A stretch of 64,000 nucleotides of DNA from Blautia faecicola (GTDB lineage Bacteria > Bacillota > Clostridia > Lachnospirales > Lachnospiraceae). Of the stretch, positions 1-8,052 are shown in pieces. The translations under genes were made by a program, and so were the position numbers. Positions within the stretch are counted from its first letter, which is position 1; each line of letters starts with the position of its first letter. Location of the stretch: contig NZ_SDKC01000001.1 in NCBI RefSeq assembly GCF_004123145.1, positions 1,755,501 through 1,819,500 on the forward strand, in the 5' to 3' direction. A model generated the notes under the pieces. The model had not been told where the DNA came from and ran no database searches. It saw only the letters and a list, made by a program, of their open reading frames with translations.

Positions 1-541
1 CCTGACAGATGCCGATTGCAAGTGCCTGCGGGACGGTAATATGTTTCGGTAATTTATTTCCCAGCTGCCAGTTATCTACCACAAACAGTAAAACTGCAGT
101 GATGAGCAGTCCGAGTCCGGCAACCAGAAGAGAAGAACTCCATGTATCCACAAGTCCGCGCATCAGATATCCGATGATACCGGTCGGTATCGTGGATACC
201 AGGATCATCACGACCATGGTGCGATAATTATTATAGAGAATCTTGCGATAAGGCGTTACCTGCGCGTTATGCATTTTATTGCTTATATATATTTTCAAGT
301 TCGCTGTCAGATCCTGAAAAATATGTATGGTTTCCACCAACATACGGAAAAGATCCTTTTTAAAGACCAGACAGATGGCAAACAGCGTACCGAAATGTAG
401 CAGAACATCAAAAAGTACACCGGTATCTGTCCGGATATTCAGTAAGTTTTCAAGAATGACCAGATGACCGGAACTGCTGATCGGCAGAAATTCCGTAAGC
501 CCCTGGACAATTCCCAGAATCATGGCATCAAAAAAACTCAT
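1..541 (-). CDS. uppP: Undecaprenyl-diphosphatase UppP/BacA, 3' end outside window
   Basis: Membrane enzyme that dephosphorylates undecaprenyl pyrophosphate to recycle the lipid carrier of peptidoglycan synthesis; the family gives bacitracin tolerance. The N-terminus starts MSFFDAMILGIVQGLTEFLP and continues ISSSGHL, the BacA signature with its active-site Glu and Ser residues; a second half with membrane segments follows. About 180 codons are visible and the reading frame runs off the left edge. The ATG at 541 is the first start after a good promoter at 644-672. Monocistronic as far as can be seen. Identification rests on the signature motifs and is firm. Confidence 0.93.
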   Translation of the reverse strand, partial: MSFFDAMILGIVQGLTEFLPISSSGHLVILENLLNIRTDTGVLFDVLLHFGTLFAICLVFKKDLFRMLVETIHIFQDLTANLKIYISNKMHNAQVTPYRKILYNNYRTMVVMILVSTIPTGIIGYLMRGLVDTWSSSLLVAGLGLLITAVLLFVVDNWQLGNKLPKHITVPQALAIGICQ

Positions 542-643
542 GGTTATCCTCATTTACTTATTTTATTTGTAACTGTTCAGTACCTTCACAGTTATTACCT
601 ACTGAATAGTTACTTTTATTTATTTCTCTTACATCAAAAAAAT

Positions 644-672
644 ATTATACCATAAAAATACGGGAGATACAA
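644..672 (-). promoter_or_regulatory. Sigma-A promoter of uppP
   Basis: Minus-strand TTGTAT (667-672), 17-bp spacer, TATAAT (644-649). It sits 100 bp before uppP. The -35 box lies inside the terminator hairpin of the preceding gene, so termination and initiation share DNA. Confidence 0.7.
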
Positions 673-679
673 TCTCCCG
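651..679 (-). terminator. Terminator of the zinc-ribbon gene
   Basis: Perfect 8-bp stem CGGGAGAT/ATCTCCCG with a 3-nt loop (661-679), followed on the minus strand by TATTTTTAT. On the plus strand it is followed by six T, so it could work in both directions. Confidence 0.65.
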
Positions 680-731
680 CCTGTTTTTTCTCTATGGGAA
701 TCTTTTTGAAAATTTTACAGAATCGTGTGGA

Positions 732-911
732 CTACGGAATAATCGGAGAAAAAGAAATCAGAACCCCGCAGGCAGCAGCCAGCACGATCGCCAGCACGGT
801 AACCACAAAAAAACAGGAACTTTTTTTATCTTTGACAAGAAGACGTCCACATTGTGGGCAGTGGGTCTGACTGTTTTCAAATAACAGGGCACATTCTGTA
901 CAACGTTTCAT
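732..911 (-). CDS. Small zinc-ribbon membrane protein, 59 aa
   Basis: Unnamed small protein. It opens with a zinc ribbon of two CxxC knuckles (MKRCTECALLF and THCPQCGRLL), then a short basic linker (VKDKKSS) and one hydrophobic span of about 22 residues reaching to the C-terminus. It is therefore probably a single-pass protein with a cytoplasmic zinc-binding head. The ATG at 911 follows GGGAGGAATGAGATTTT, a strong ribosome site. Function unknown; similar zinc-ribbon plus one-helix proteins are common in Clostridia. It is followed by its own terminator. Confidence 0.75.
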   Translation of the reverse strand: MKRCTECALLFENSQTHCPQCGRLLVKDKKSSCFFVVTVLAIVLAAACGVLISFSPIIP

Positions 912-999
912 AAAATCTCATTCCTCCCGTGCGCTTGTATGTATTTCCGAATTTCAGAAGCACATACAAATGGTTTTCACACATATTTTAACACGTATT

Positions 1000-1704
1000 T
1001 TAATACAGGACAACCTTCTGTTTTTCAGCCTGCAAGGAGGATGTTTTCTGATCCATCAGTTCTTTTAATTTGTTCAGTGCATCCCGGATGCCGCCGATCT
1101 CGTTGATCAGTCCTTCTCTGACGGCATCTTCTCCTTCCAGCATGGTTCCGACATCTTTGACTAACATAGAAGTATCCAGCATCAGTTCCTCCAGGCGCAC
1201 CTGGCTGATATCTGAATGAGCGGCGATAAAACCGGTGATCCGGTCTTGTGTCTTTTCCATATTGCGGTAGGTTTGCATGACACCGATAAACATGCCGTTG
1301 GTACGCACCGGATGTAAAACCATGGTAGCACTTGGCACGATAAAACTGTAATCTGCGGAAACGGCGAGCGGCACACCGATCGAATGTCCGCCGCCAAGAA
1401 CGAGCGATACGGTCGGTTTGCTGAGCGATGCGATCATCTCCGCGATGGCAAGTCCGGCTTCCACATCGCCGCCTACGGTATGAAGAAGGATCAGGATCCC
1501 TTCAATCTGATCGTCATCCTCAATCAGGGCGAGGCGTGGAAGGATTTCTTCGTATTTTGTGGATTTAGTTCGATCGCCCAGCGATTCGTGGCCTTCGACT
1601 TCTCCGATGATGGTGAGAAGATGGATCCGGCTTTCTAACGGGGCTGCGTTATCTGTTTTTTCAGCTTTTGGCTGTGGATTTTTTTCATTTTCCTGTCTGC
1701 TCAT
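1000..1704 (-). CDS. ClpP-class serine protease, TepA-like
   Basis: A 234-residue cytosolic ClpP-fold protease of the translocation-enhancing/TepA type known from Firmicutes (a Bacillus TepA homologue degrades small acid-soluble proteins in germination). Motifs: HTVGGDVEAGLAIAEMI corresponds to the ClpP GGS..AG strand-turn, the nucleophile is the Ser in GGGHSIGVPLAVSA, and the His is in SATMVLHPVRTNG. The N-terminus (about 35 residues) is charged and without a signal. The start at 1704 is chosen because AAAGGGAGACACATCGT precedes it; an upstream ATG at 1800 would read through the yebC terminator. Substrate not known. Confidence 0.82.
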   Translation of the reverse strand: MSRQENEKNPQPKAEKTDNAAPLESRIHLLTIIGEVEGHESLGDRTKSTKYEEILPRLALIEDDDQIEGILILLHTVGGDVEAGLAIAEMIASLSKPTVSLVLGGGHSIGVPLAVSADYSFIVPSATMVLHPVRTNGMFIGVMQTYRNMEKTQDRITGFIAAHSDISQVRLEELMLDTSMLVKDVGTMLEGEDAVREGLINEIGGIRDALNKLKELMDQKTSSLQAEKQKVVLY

Positions 1705-1770
1705 ACGATGTGTCTCCCTTTCTATCGTGATATCAAAAACATTCGTAATCAGTATGAGCAGGGAAAGGCA

Positions 1771-1810
1771 AAAAAATACGCCGGAAACATGGCAGCCCAT
1801 GTCCGGCGTA
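1771..1810 (-). terminator. Terminator of the corC-yebC operon
   Basis: Long GC-rich hairpin ACGCCGGACATGG...CCATGTTTCCGGCGT on the minus strand, followed by TATTTTTTTG, just after the yebC stop. Confidence 0.85.
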
Positions 1811-1828
1811 AATGTATTTTACTCGTTA

Positions 1829-2557
1829 TTATTCGTCCCAGTTGTGATATATAGCCTGTACATCATCGTCATCTTCCAGAAGATCCAGAGTTCTCTGCAG
1901 GTTCTTGATGGCAGTTTCGTCTGTCAGTTCTACATAGTTCTGCGGGATCATGGTAACTTCTGCTTCTGCCATTACCACACCCTCTTTTTCCAGAGCTTCA
2001 CGTACTGTGGAGAAATCGTCCGGATCAGTGATGATCTCGTAGCAGTCTTCTTCTTCGGAGAAGTCTTCTGCGCCGGCATCCAGTGCCATCATCATCAGGT
2101 CGTCTGCTTCCATCTCACAGTCTTCTTTTGCAACGATGATCTGACCTTTTTTATCGAACATGAAAGATACACATCCAGGAGTACCAACGTTTCCGCTTCC
2201 TTTTGTGAAGGCACTTCTTACGTTTGCAGCGGTACGGTTCTTGTTATCGGTCAGTGTGTCTACGATGATTGCGATACCGTTCGGACCGTATCCTTCGTAT
2301 GTGATCACTTCGTAGTTATCGGCATTGGCATCACCGGCTGCTCTCTTGATACCACGTTCGATGGTATCGTTCGGCATATTGTTTGCTTTTGCTTTTGCGA
2401 TTACATCACGCAGTTTGCTGTTGTTTTCCGGATCCGGACCACCCTCTTTTACTGCGATTACAATCTCACGACCGATGATTGTAAAGATTTTTCCTTTTTT
2501 TGCATCATTCTTTTCTTTCTTATGTTTGATGTTGGCAAACTTAGAATGTCCTGACAT
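1829..2557 (-). CDS. yebC: YebC/PmpR family protein
   Basis: 242-residue member of the YebC/TACO1 family, cytosolic. Members were described as transcription regulators; some Firmicutes members help ribosomes translate proline-rich stretches. N-terminus [14 protein letters not shown] is diagnostic, and the conserved [11 protein letters not shown] and [10 protein letters not shown]-like motifs (here [13 protein letters not shown]) are present. Start at 2557 follows AAAGGAGTTTTTATT. The gene lies 17 bp after the CNNM/CorC-like gene and ends in a terminator, so the two form an operon. Confidence 0.94.
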   Translation of the reverse strand: MSGHSKFANIKHKKEKNDAKKGKIFTIIGREIVIAVKEGGPDPENNSKLRDVIAKAKANNMPNDTIERGIKRAAGDANADNYEVITYEGYGPNGIAIIVDTLTDNKNRTAANVRSAFTKGSGNVGTPGCVSFMFDKKGQIIVAKEDCEMEADDLMMMALDAGAEDFSEEEDCYEIITDPDDFSTVREALEKEGVVMAEAEVTMIPQNYVELTDETAIKNLQRTLDLLEDDDDVQAIYHNWDE

Positions 2558-2574
2558 AATAAAAACTCCTTTTT

Positions 2575-3903
2575 CTATTGTATTTTTTCTACTCTTATTT
2601 TTTGAATAATATTGTTCTCGACAGAAAGGATCTGGAAACAATATCCATTCGCATGTATCTCTTTATCTTCAGCTGTAGGGATATGTCCTAACAGTGAAGT
2701 AAGATATCCGTTTAAGGTTTCAAACGCATGATCGCCAAGATCAATGCCGAGCACTTCCTCCACATCGTCGAGCGGGGTCAGACCGTCCATCAGGATACTT
2801 TCGTCAAACTGTGGCTGGATAAATTCTTCGGATTCATCGTATTCATCGAAAATATTTCCTACGATCTCTTCGAGGATATCTTCCATCGTCACCAGTCCGG
2901 CTGTCTGTCCGTACTCGTCTACAACGATCGCAATATGGATCTTCTTGCTCTGCATCGCCTGAAACAGCGAATCGATGCCGCGTGTCTCCGGAATATAGGC
3001 TACGGAACGAACCAATTTCGGAATCTGCATCAGACTTTTACTCTCATACTCTGCACGGTTCTGATGTTCCATCGCATCCTTGATATGAATAAATCCTACG
3101 ATATTATCGATATCTTCATGATAGACCGGATAGCGGGAATTGCTGTGTTCTGACATGTACAGGATGGCATCTTTTAACAGCGTGGTATCATCCAGTGCAT
3201 TGATATTTTTCCGGTGTGTCATAATATCTTTTGCCGCTTTATCATGGAATTCCATGATGTTCTGGATCATCTCCGCTTCGTTCTCCTGGATAATTCCCTG
3301 TTCATGAGCCTCATCCACCAGATCAATGATCTCATCTTCCGTTACATCATCTTCGGTGTGGTTCGGATCAATGCCGAAAAGTCGTACCGTGAGATTGGTT
3401 AACAGTTCCATCAGTTTTGTAACCGGCCAGGCGAGAAAAATCCCTGCCTGCACCATATGTACCAGCCGGTAAGCGGCACCTGTGGCATGATGAGAACAGA
3501 TTCTTTTCGGAACCAGGATACCGAAGGTCGCAAGAAGAATCATATCCATGAAAAGTACCAGTACAAACAGTATGATCTGTCCCGGTGTCTGTTCAAAAAA
3601 CGTGCCTGCATCCGTGCGGGAAAGACAGACAGAAACGGTTGACATGACACTTTTCAGCTGTATATAACCCACCAGAAAACTTAACAGCATATGGTAAAAC
3701 TGTACCGTATGAATCAGTGGTCCGGGGGCGTTTATGATGTGAAGGAGAAGTTTGCTTTTTTTGTCTCCCTGTTCCGCTTTGTCTTCGACCTCATTTTCGT
3801 TGAGATTCTGGATCGCGGAACCAAATCCGTAAAAAATACTGTTGATCACTATAAACAGCAGAAATAACATCCACCCGGCGACCGGGTTGTCACTACTATC
3901 CAT
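2575..3903 (-). CDS. CNNM/CorC-type membrane protein with CBS pair
   Basis: 443-residue hemolysin-C/CorC-family protein. An N-terminal DUF21 transmembrane region (about residues 10-190, four hydrophobic spans) is followed by an acidic linker ([19 protein letters not shown]), a pair of CBS domains (about 215-340, containing [10 protein letters not shown] and [20 protein letters not shown]) and a C-terminal CorC_HlyC domain. The family is linked to Mg2+/Co2+ efflux or tolerance. The ATG at 3903 is preceded by AAAAAGGAG at 5 nt; a GTG at 3909 overlaps the ribosome site and is less likely. First gene of the pair with yebC. Confidence 0.88.
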   Translation of the reverse strand: MDSSDNPVAGWMLFLLFIVINSIFYGFGSAIQNLNENEVEDKAEQGDKKSKLLLHIINAPGPLIHTVQFYHMLLSFLVGYIQLKSVMSTVSVCLSRTDAGTFFEQTPGQIILFVLVLFMDMILLATFGILVPKRICSHHATGAAYRLVHMVQAGIFLAWPVTKLMELLTNLTVRLFGIDPNHTEDDVTEDEIIDLVDEAHEQGIIQENEAEMIQNIMEFHDKAAKDIMTHRKNINALDDTTLLKDAILYMSEHSNSRYPVYHEDIDNIVGFIHIKDAMEHQNRAEYESKSLMQIPKLVRSVAYIPETRGIDSLFQAMQSKKIHIAIVVDEYGQTAGLVTMEDILEEIVGNIFDEYDESEEFIQPQFDESILMDGLTPLDDVEEVLGIDLGDHAFETLNGYLTSLLGHIPTAEDKEIHANGYCFQILSVENNIIQKIRVEKIQ

Positions 3904-4009
3904 ATACACTCCTTTTTCCTGTGCGTATTATAGAATGATAAGGCGTAAACACACGGTTACGCCCGAAAAAGTATATCACCTTACCATTTATTCGTCAAGC
4001 AACTCCATG

Positions 4010-4366
4010 TTATGTAGGAAGTTCCAGACTGATTTTCAGCGCTTTGTTCACTTTTGCAAGGGCTTCCGGGTCAAGATGACAGATCTTGTCTTTCAGCCTT
4101 TTTTTATCGATGGTGCGCAGCTGTTCGAGAAGAATCACTGAATCTCTGACAATATCATAGGCAGACGCGTTGATCTCGATGTGCGTAGGCAGTTTGGCTT
4201 TGTTCATCTTGGAAGTAATGGCGGCACAGATCACCGTCGGGCTGTGCTTGTTGCCGATATCGTTCTGAATGATGAGTACCGGACGGATCCCGCCCTGCTC
4301 GCTTCCCACTACCGGACGAAGATCCGCGTAATAAATATCTCCTCTTCTTATATTCACATTCTCCAC
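4010..4366 (-). CDS. mazF: MazF/EndoA-type mRNA interferase toxin
   Basis: 118-residue PemK/MazF-family endoribonuclease with the motifs [46 protein letters not shown] and [16 protein letters not shown], which match the Bacillus EndoA pattern throughout. It cuts mRNA at short sites when its antitoxin fails. No mazE-like antitoxin (usually just upstream) is visible between it and alr; only 113 bp separate them. In Bacillus the antitoxin lies between alr and the toxin, so its absence is notable. Start: a GTG at 4366 with AGGA 8 nt upstream, or a GTG at 4357 close behind GGAG; longer ATG versions would add a non-conserved leader. Confidence 0.88.
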   Translation of the reverse strand: MENVNIRRGDIYYADLRPVVGSEQGGIRPVLIIQNDIGNKHSPTVICAAITSKMNKAKLPTHIEINASAYDIVRDSVILLEQLRTIDKKRLKDKICHLDPEALAKVNKALKISLELPT

Positions 4367-4479
4367 ACTCCGATTCCTATGTTCTGCCAGAACTTTAGTA
4401 TTCTTTGTTCTGACATCTATAGTATTTCCATGATTATCCGGTGTATGCAGGTATATAAGAACTTTATAAACGAATGTTT

Positions 4480-5610
4480 TTACAGATAGATTCTCGGTAC
4501 GCGTTTTGTGATGCAACAGACCAGTTCATAGGAAAAACGACCGGAGAGGTCACCGAGTGCCTCTGCAGTGATCGCAGCACCGTGATCCGTTCCCAATAAC
4601 GTTACTTCGCTTCCGCGAACCGCTTCCGGAATATCGGATACATCGACCATGAACTGATCCATACAGACTCTTCCGATGATCGGTGCTTTCTTTCCATTGA
4701 TCAGTACATATCCCTTATTAGAGAGGGAGCGCGGATAGCCGTCCGCATAGCCGACCGGAATGGTTGCGATCCGTGTAGAGTCCTTCGTTGTGACAAAGGT
4801 TCCTCCGTAGCTTACGGCAACGCCGGCTTCTACTTCTTTGACAAAGGAAATATGGCTCTTCAGCTCCATCATCGGGTGCAGTTCCACTCCCGGATTGACA
4901 ACTTCGTTGGAAGGAGCAATTCCATAGAGCGTGATTCCCGGACGTACCGCATCCAGATCGCCCTCGCGGTGCCAGAGAATTCCCGCACTGTTGTTGCAGT
5001 GACGGACAGGAATCTGAATACCTGCTTCTTCGAGCAGCATCAGAAATTCCTGATATTTCGCAAACTGCTGGTGTGCGAAGGTCAGATCCTGCTCATCTGC
5101 TCTTGCAAAATGTGTAAAAGCACCTTCAATCGTAATGCCCGGAAGTTTGCTGATCCGCAGGATCTCCGGGATACTTTCTTTCGGATGACGGAAACCGATC
5201 CGGGTCATGCCGGTATCGAATGCCAGATGAATCGGATGTACTTTTCCGGCTTTCTGTGCTTCCTGAGATAAAAGCTCAGCTGTTTCATAATCAAATACTG
5301 CCGGTCGGATCTCCAAATCCACCAGTGTCTGATAATCTTCCGGGAAGACATAGCCAAGAATCAGGATCGGTTTTTTCATTCCAGCCTCCCGAAGTTCTTC
5401 CGCTTCCGGTACATTTGCCACCGCATATCCCCAGATATAATCCTTTTTCTCCATCAGGCGGGCAACCGGAACGGATCCGTGACCGTAAGCGTTGGCTTTG
5501 ATCACGCCGATCATCTTCGTTCCCGGTGTAAGATTTTTTCTCATATTTTCCAGATTCTGTTCCAGCGCATCCATATGGATGGCGGCATAGATCCGACTGT
5601 TATTTTTCAT
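4480..5610 (-). CDS. alr: Alanine racemase
   Basis: 376-residue PLP enzyme that interconverts L- and D-alanine for peptidoglycan. The PLP lysine lies in [10 protein letters not shown], the second catalytic Tyr region in [10 protein letters not shown], and the substrate-binding segment is [14 protein letters not shown]. The start at 5610 follows CAGGAGAAAATAATT. Its first 11 bases overlap the end of nnr, so translation is probably coupled to the hydrate-repair gene; in Bacillus the corresponding genes are also clustered. Confidence 0.96.
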   Translation of the reverse strand: MKNNSRIYAAIHMDALEQNLENMRKNLTPGTKMIGVIKANAYGHGSVPVARLMEKKDYIWGYAVANVPEAEELREAGMKKPILILGYVFPEDYQTLVDLEIRPAVFDYETAELLSQEAQKAGKVHPIHLAFDTGMTRIGFRHPKESIPEILRISKLPGITIEGAFTHFARADEQDLTFAHQQFAKYQEFLMLLEEAGIQIPVRHCNNSAGILWHREGDLDAVRPGITLYGIAPSNEVVNPGVELHPMMELKSHISFVKEVEAGVAVSYGGTFVTTKDSTRIATIPVGYADGYPRSLSNKGYVLINGKKAPIIGRVCMDQFMVDVSDIPEAVRGSEVTLLGTDHGAAITAEALGDLSGRFSYELVCCITKRVPRIYL

Positions 5611-7135
5611 AATTATTTTCTCCTGTATCTTCTTTTCTGGCAATTTTTCGATCAAGCATCTGCAATTGTACACAAAGCCCCGAAAGGATATCTGAGGCAG
5701 TCATGGAACGCGCTCCTTTTTCCTGTGCAGCGTGATCACCGGCAATTCCATGAAGCCATGCGGCAAATGGTGCTGCCTGAGAAGAACGCATCCCCTGCGC
5801 CAGCAGTCCTGCTGTGATCCCGCATAGAACATCGCCGGAACCCGCAGTAGCCATCCCATGATTACCGGTCAGGTTCAGATAATATACTCCGTCTGCTGTC
5901 CGGATCCAGGTGCGTGCGTCTTTCATGATCAGAGTACACGGACATTGTCTGTACAAAGTTTCCATAGCTTCCTGCGGATGTGCCTTCAGATCACCGATGG
6001 TGCAGTCTGCCAGTCGGCTCATCTCTCCCATATGGGGTGTCAGGATACAGGAAGCGTCACACTGTGATTGCAGATCTTTTCGTTTTGCCAGAAGATTTAA
6101 AGCATCTGCATCCATGACTATAGGCTTGCTCTGGCGGAATGTCAATACCATTTGCAGCAAATCCTCTGCTGTTTTGGAAGTGGAAAGCCCCGGACCAATC
6201 GCAATTACATCTGCCCAGTGCATGGCTTTTTTCAGAACATCTGCAAGTTTCTCGTGCTGCATGGAGGAATCGTAAACCGAGAGCATGGCTTCCGGAAACT
6301 GCTGCTGTAAGATCGTCCGGTTGCTCTCATCGGTCAGGATACGGACCATTCCGGCACCGCTTACAAGTGCTGCTTTCGAGGAAAAATACGCGGCGCCGCT
6401 CATGTTGCGGCTGCCCGCAATCAGAAGGACTTTTCCGAAGGTTCCTTTATTACCTCCCGGATCCCGCGCGGGAAGCCAGGAAATGGCTTCTTTATCCAAT
6501 GCATAAATTCCTTTGGATGCACCGTAGATTCCGACATCTTTTACCTGGACGTTACCAGCATAGACGGTTCCCGGATACAGGCTTATCCCTAGTTTGCGGT
6601 AGGCAAACGTAACGGTTTCTGCTGCCCGGACAGCGGTTCCCATAACCTGTCCCGTTCCCGCATGGATGCCGGAAGGAATATCCACCGCGAGAACCGGAAC
6701 GCCGGAAGCATTGATCGCATCCACCAGAGTCTGATATTTTCCTGACAATTCCCGGGATAATCCGACGCCAAAAAGTGCATCTACGATAGTAGTATATTCA
6801 GAAAACCGGCAGTTGTTGACTATGGATACCTGATAATTTTTGGCTGCCTGCCATTGGATCTTCATCTCTTCGGTAAAAGAAGCGGGATTGCCCGCCAGAT
6901 ATAGATCCACCGAATACCCTGCCAGATGCAGCAGTCTTGCAACTGCCATACCATCCGCTCCGTTATTGCCGGAACCACACACAACCAGTGTTTTTTTCAG
7001 AGAAAAATGCTGTCTCAGACAATCAAATACAGCAAGTGCCGCCCGCTCCATCAAAACCAGGGACGGAATCCCCATCGTTTGGATCGTAGCCTGATCCAGC
7101 TGTTTCATCTGTTCTCCTGTTACTAAAATCTGCAT
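5600..7135 (-). CDS. nnr: Bifunctional NAD(P)H-hydrate epimerase/dehydratase
   Basis: 511-residue metabolite-repair enzyme. The N-terminal epimerase (YjeF_N, about residues 1-215) converts R-NAD(P)HX to the S form and shows VVCGSGNNGADGMAVAR. The C-terminal ADP/ATP-dependent dehydratase (about 225-505) shows GPGLSTS, VMDADALNLL and MATAGSGDVL; the last is a slight variant of the usual ATGGSGD. The ATG at 7135 is preceded by AGGAG at 11 nt; upstream codons run into the rex terminator. Its stop lies inside the alr start region, so the two are co-translated. A 17-bp palindrome at 7168-7184 lies between the rex terminator and this gene. Confidence 0.94.
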   Translation of the reverse strand: MQILVTGEQMKQLDQATIQTMGIPSLVLMERAALAVFDCLRQHFSLKKTLVVCGSGNNGADGMAVARLLHLAGYSVDLYLAGNPASFTEEMKIQWQAAKNYQVSIVNNCRFSEYTTIVDALFGVGLSRELSGKYQTLVDAINASGVPVLAVDIPSGIHAGTGQVMGTAVRAAETVTFAYRKLGISLYPGTVYAGNVQVKDVGIYGASKGIYALDKEAISWLPARDPGGNKGTFGKVLLIAGSRNMSGAAYFSSKAALVSGAGMVRILTDESNRTILQQQFPEAMLSVYDSSMQHEKLADVLKKAMHWADVIAIGPGLSTSKTAEDLLQMVLTFRQSKPIVMDADALNLLAKRKDLQSQCDASCILTPHMGEMSRLADCTIGDLKAHPQEAMETLYRQCPCTLIMKDARTWIRTADGVYYLNLTGNHGMATAGSGDVLCGITAGLLAQGMRSSQAAPFAAWLHGIAGDHAAQEKGARSMTASDILSGLCVQLQMLDRKIARKEDTGENNYEK

Positions 7136-7167
7136 AGTTATGATCTCTCCTGTCACTATCATCAAAC

Positions 7168-7184
7168 TTGGTCCACCGGACCAA
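7168..7184. promoter_or_regulatory. Perfect 17-bp palindrome upstream of nnr-alr
   Basis: TTGGTCC-ACC-GGACCAA, 7-bp perfect arms, 33 bp before the nnr ATG and just after the rex terminator. The shape resembles operators of the FadR branch of GntR regulators (TGGT...ACCA half sites). It could instead act as an RNA hairpin in the leader. Confidence 0.5.
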
Positions 7185-7201
7185 TGATTGACGTGTAATG
7201 C

Positions 7202-7231
7202 AAAAAAGCTGCTGCCCTTTTCGGCAGCAGC
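7202..7231 (-). terminator. Terminator after rex
   Basis: Minus-strand GCTGCTGCC-GAAAAG-GGCAGCAGC followed by six T, 17 bp past the rex stop. It separates rex from nnr-alr transcriptionally, at least in part. Confidence 0.88.
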
Positions 7232-7247
7232 CTCGCTGAAATTTTCT

Positions 7248-7901
7248 TTATTCCTGTAGGTGGTCTTTCTCAAAGCGGCTCAGGTTATAAGACAGCCGCA
7301 TCAGACTTTCCGAAAGGTGTACATTTTCCACAATCACATCATCCGGCATGAAAAGGTTCAGGTCGGTATGTGCAAAGTTCCAGATCGCTTTTACTCCCAC
7401 ATCTACCAGAAGTTTCGCCATATCAAGTGCTTTTGCTTTTGGAAGAGTCAGTGTTGCAATCTCCACATGATTATTTTTTACAAATTCCGGAAGTTCATCA
7501 ATCATACGAATCTCGATGCCACGCACGGAAACTCCCCGCATGACCGGGTTTACATCGAAGATTCCCACAATCTTAAATCCCTGTTTTTCAAACTGCGTAT
7601 AATTGGCAAGTGCCTGACCGAGATTACCGGCACCTACGATGATCATATTGTGTGTGCGATCCAGACCCAGGATTTTCGCAATTTCCGAATGGAGATATTT
7701 TACATTATATCCGTATCCCTGCTGTCCAAATCCACCAAAATTGTTCAGATCCTGCCGGATCTGAGATGCTGTCACTTTCATCCGTCCGCTCAACTCATTG
7801 GACGAGATTCTCTCTACGCCATCTTCCATCAGTTCTCCCAGATAACGATAATATCGGGGGAGCCGTTTGATGACTGCTCTTGATATATCTTTTTCCTCCA
7901 C
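7248..7901 (-). CDS. rex: Redox-sensing transcriptional repressor Rex
   Basis: 217-residue NADH/NAD+-sensing repressor of fermentation and respiration genes. Winged-helix DNA-binding part at about residues 10-85 (KVTASQIRQDLNNFGGFGQQG), then a Rossmann domain with IVGAGNLGQALANY. A C-terminal helix follows that swaps between subunits. Start: the perfect site AGGAGG lies at 7910-7915 inside the reading frame of longer versions and is 8 nt before the GTG at 7901, giving VEEKDISRAV; this is the start that matches family length. An own promoter (7932-7960) and a terminator frame it as a single-gene transcript. Confidence 0.95.
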   Translation of the reverse strand: MEEKDISRAVIKRLPRYYRYLGELMEDGVERISSNELSGRMKVTASQIRQDLNNFGGFGQQGYGYNVKYLHSEIAKILGLDRTHNMIIVGAGNLGQALANYTQFEKQGFKIVGIFDVNPVMRGVSVRGIEIRMIDELPEFVKNNHVEIATLTLPKAKALDMAKLLVDVGVKAIWNFAHTDLNLFMPDDVIVENVHLSESLMRLSYNLSRFEKDHLQE

Positions 7902-7931
7902 ACTGCTTTCCTCCTGCATCATATTAGTTTT

Positions 7932-7960
7932 ATTATAGTTAAGTGTGAAAAGTTTGTCAA
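7932..7960 (-). promoter_or_regulatory. Consensus sigma-A promoter of rex
   Basis: Minus-strand TTGACA (7955-7960), exactly 17 bp, TATAAT (7932-7937): both boxes perfect. The 18 bp from the -35 box (TTGACAAACTTTTCACAC) have a weak Rex-operator-like symmetry, so autoregulation is possible but unproven. Confidence 0.88.
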
Positions 7961-7989
7961 ATAATCTTAGGGATTTTGTTGCGATTTTC

Positions 7990-8017
7990 TTGCGAATTTT
8001 CCTCATTCATGTATAAT
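7990..8017 (+). promoter_or_regulatory. Promoter of the ABC-F gene
   Basis: TTGCGA (7990-7995), 16 bp, TATAAT (8012-8017), 35 bp before the ATG. It is divergent to the rex promoter. Confidence 0.65.
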
Positions 8018-8052
8018 ATTCGGTAGACTTGTGAAATTTAAGGAGGTTTTTC

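Noticed and set aside
1559-2554. 331-codon frame on the plus strand across yebC
   Set aside because: Antisense to yebC and the ClpP-like gene, both of which have strong family motifs; the plus-strand translation is Phe/Cys-rich nonsense without a ribosome site.
7938-7960. Rex operator over the rex promoter
   Set aside because: TTGACAAACTTTTCACAC has only partial symmetry (about 5 of 8 positions), too weak to list as a site.
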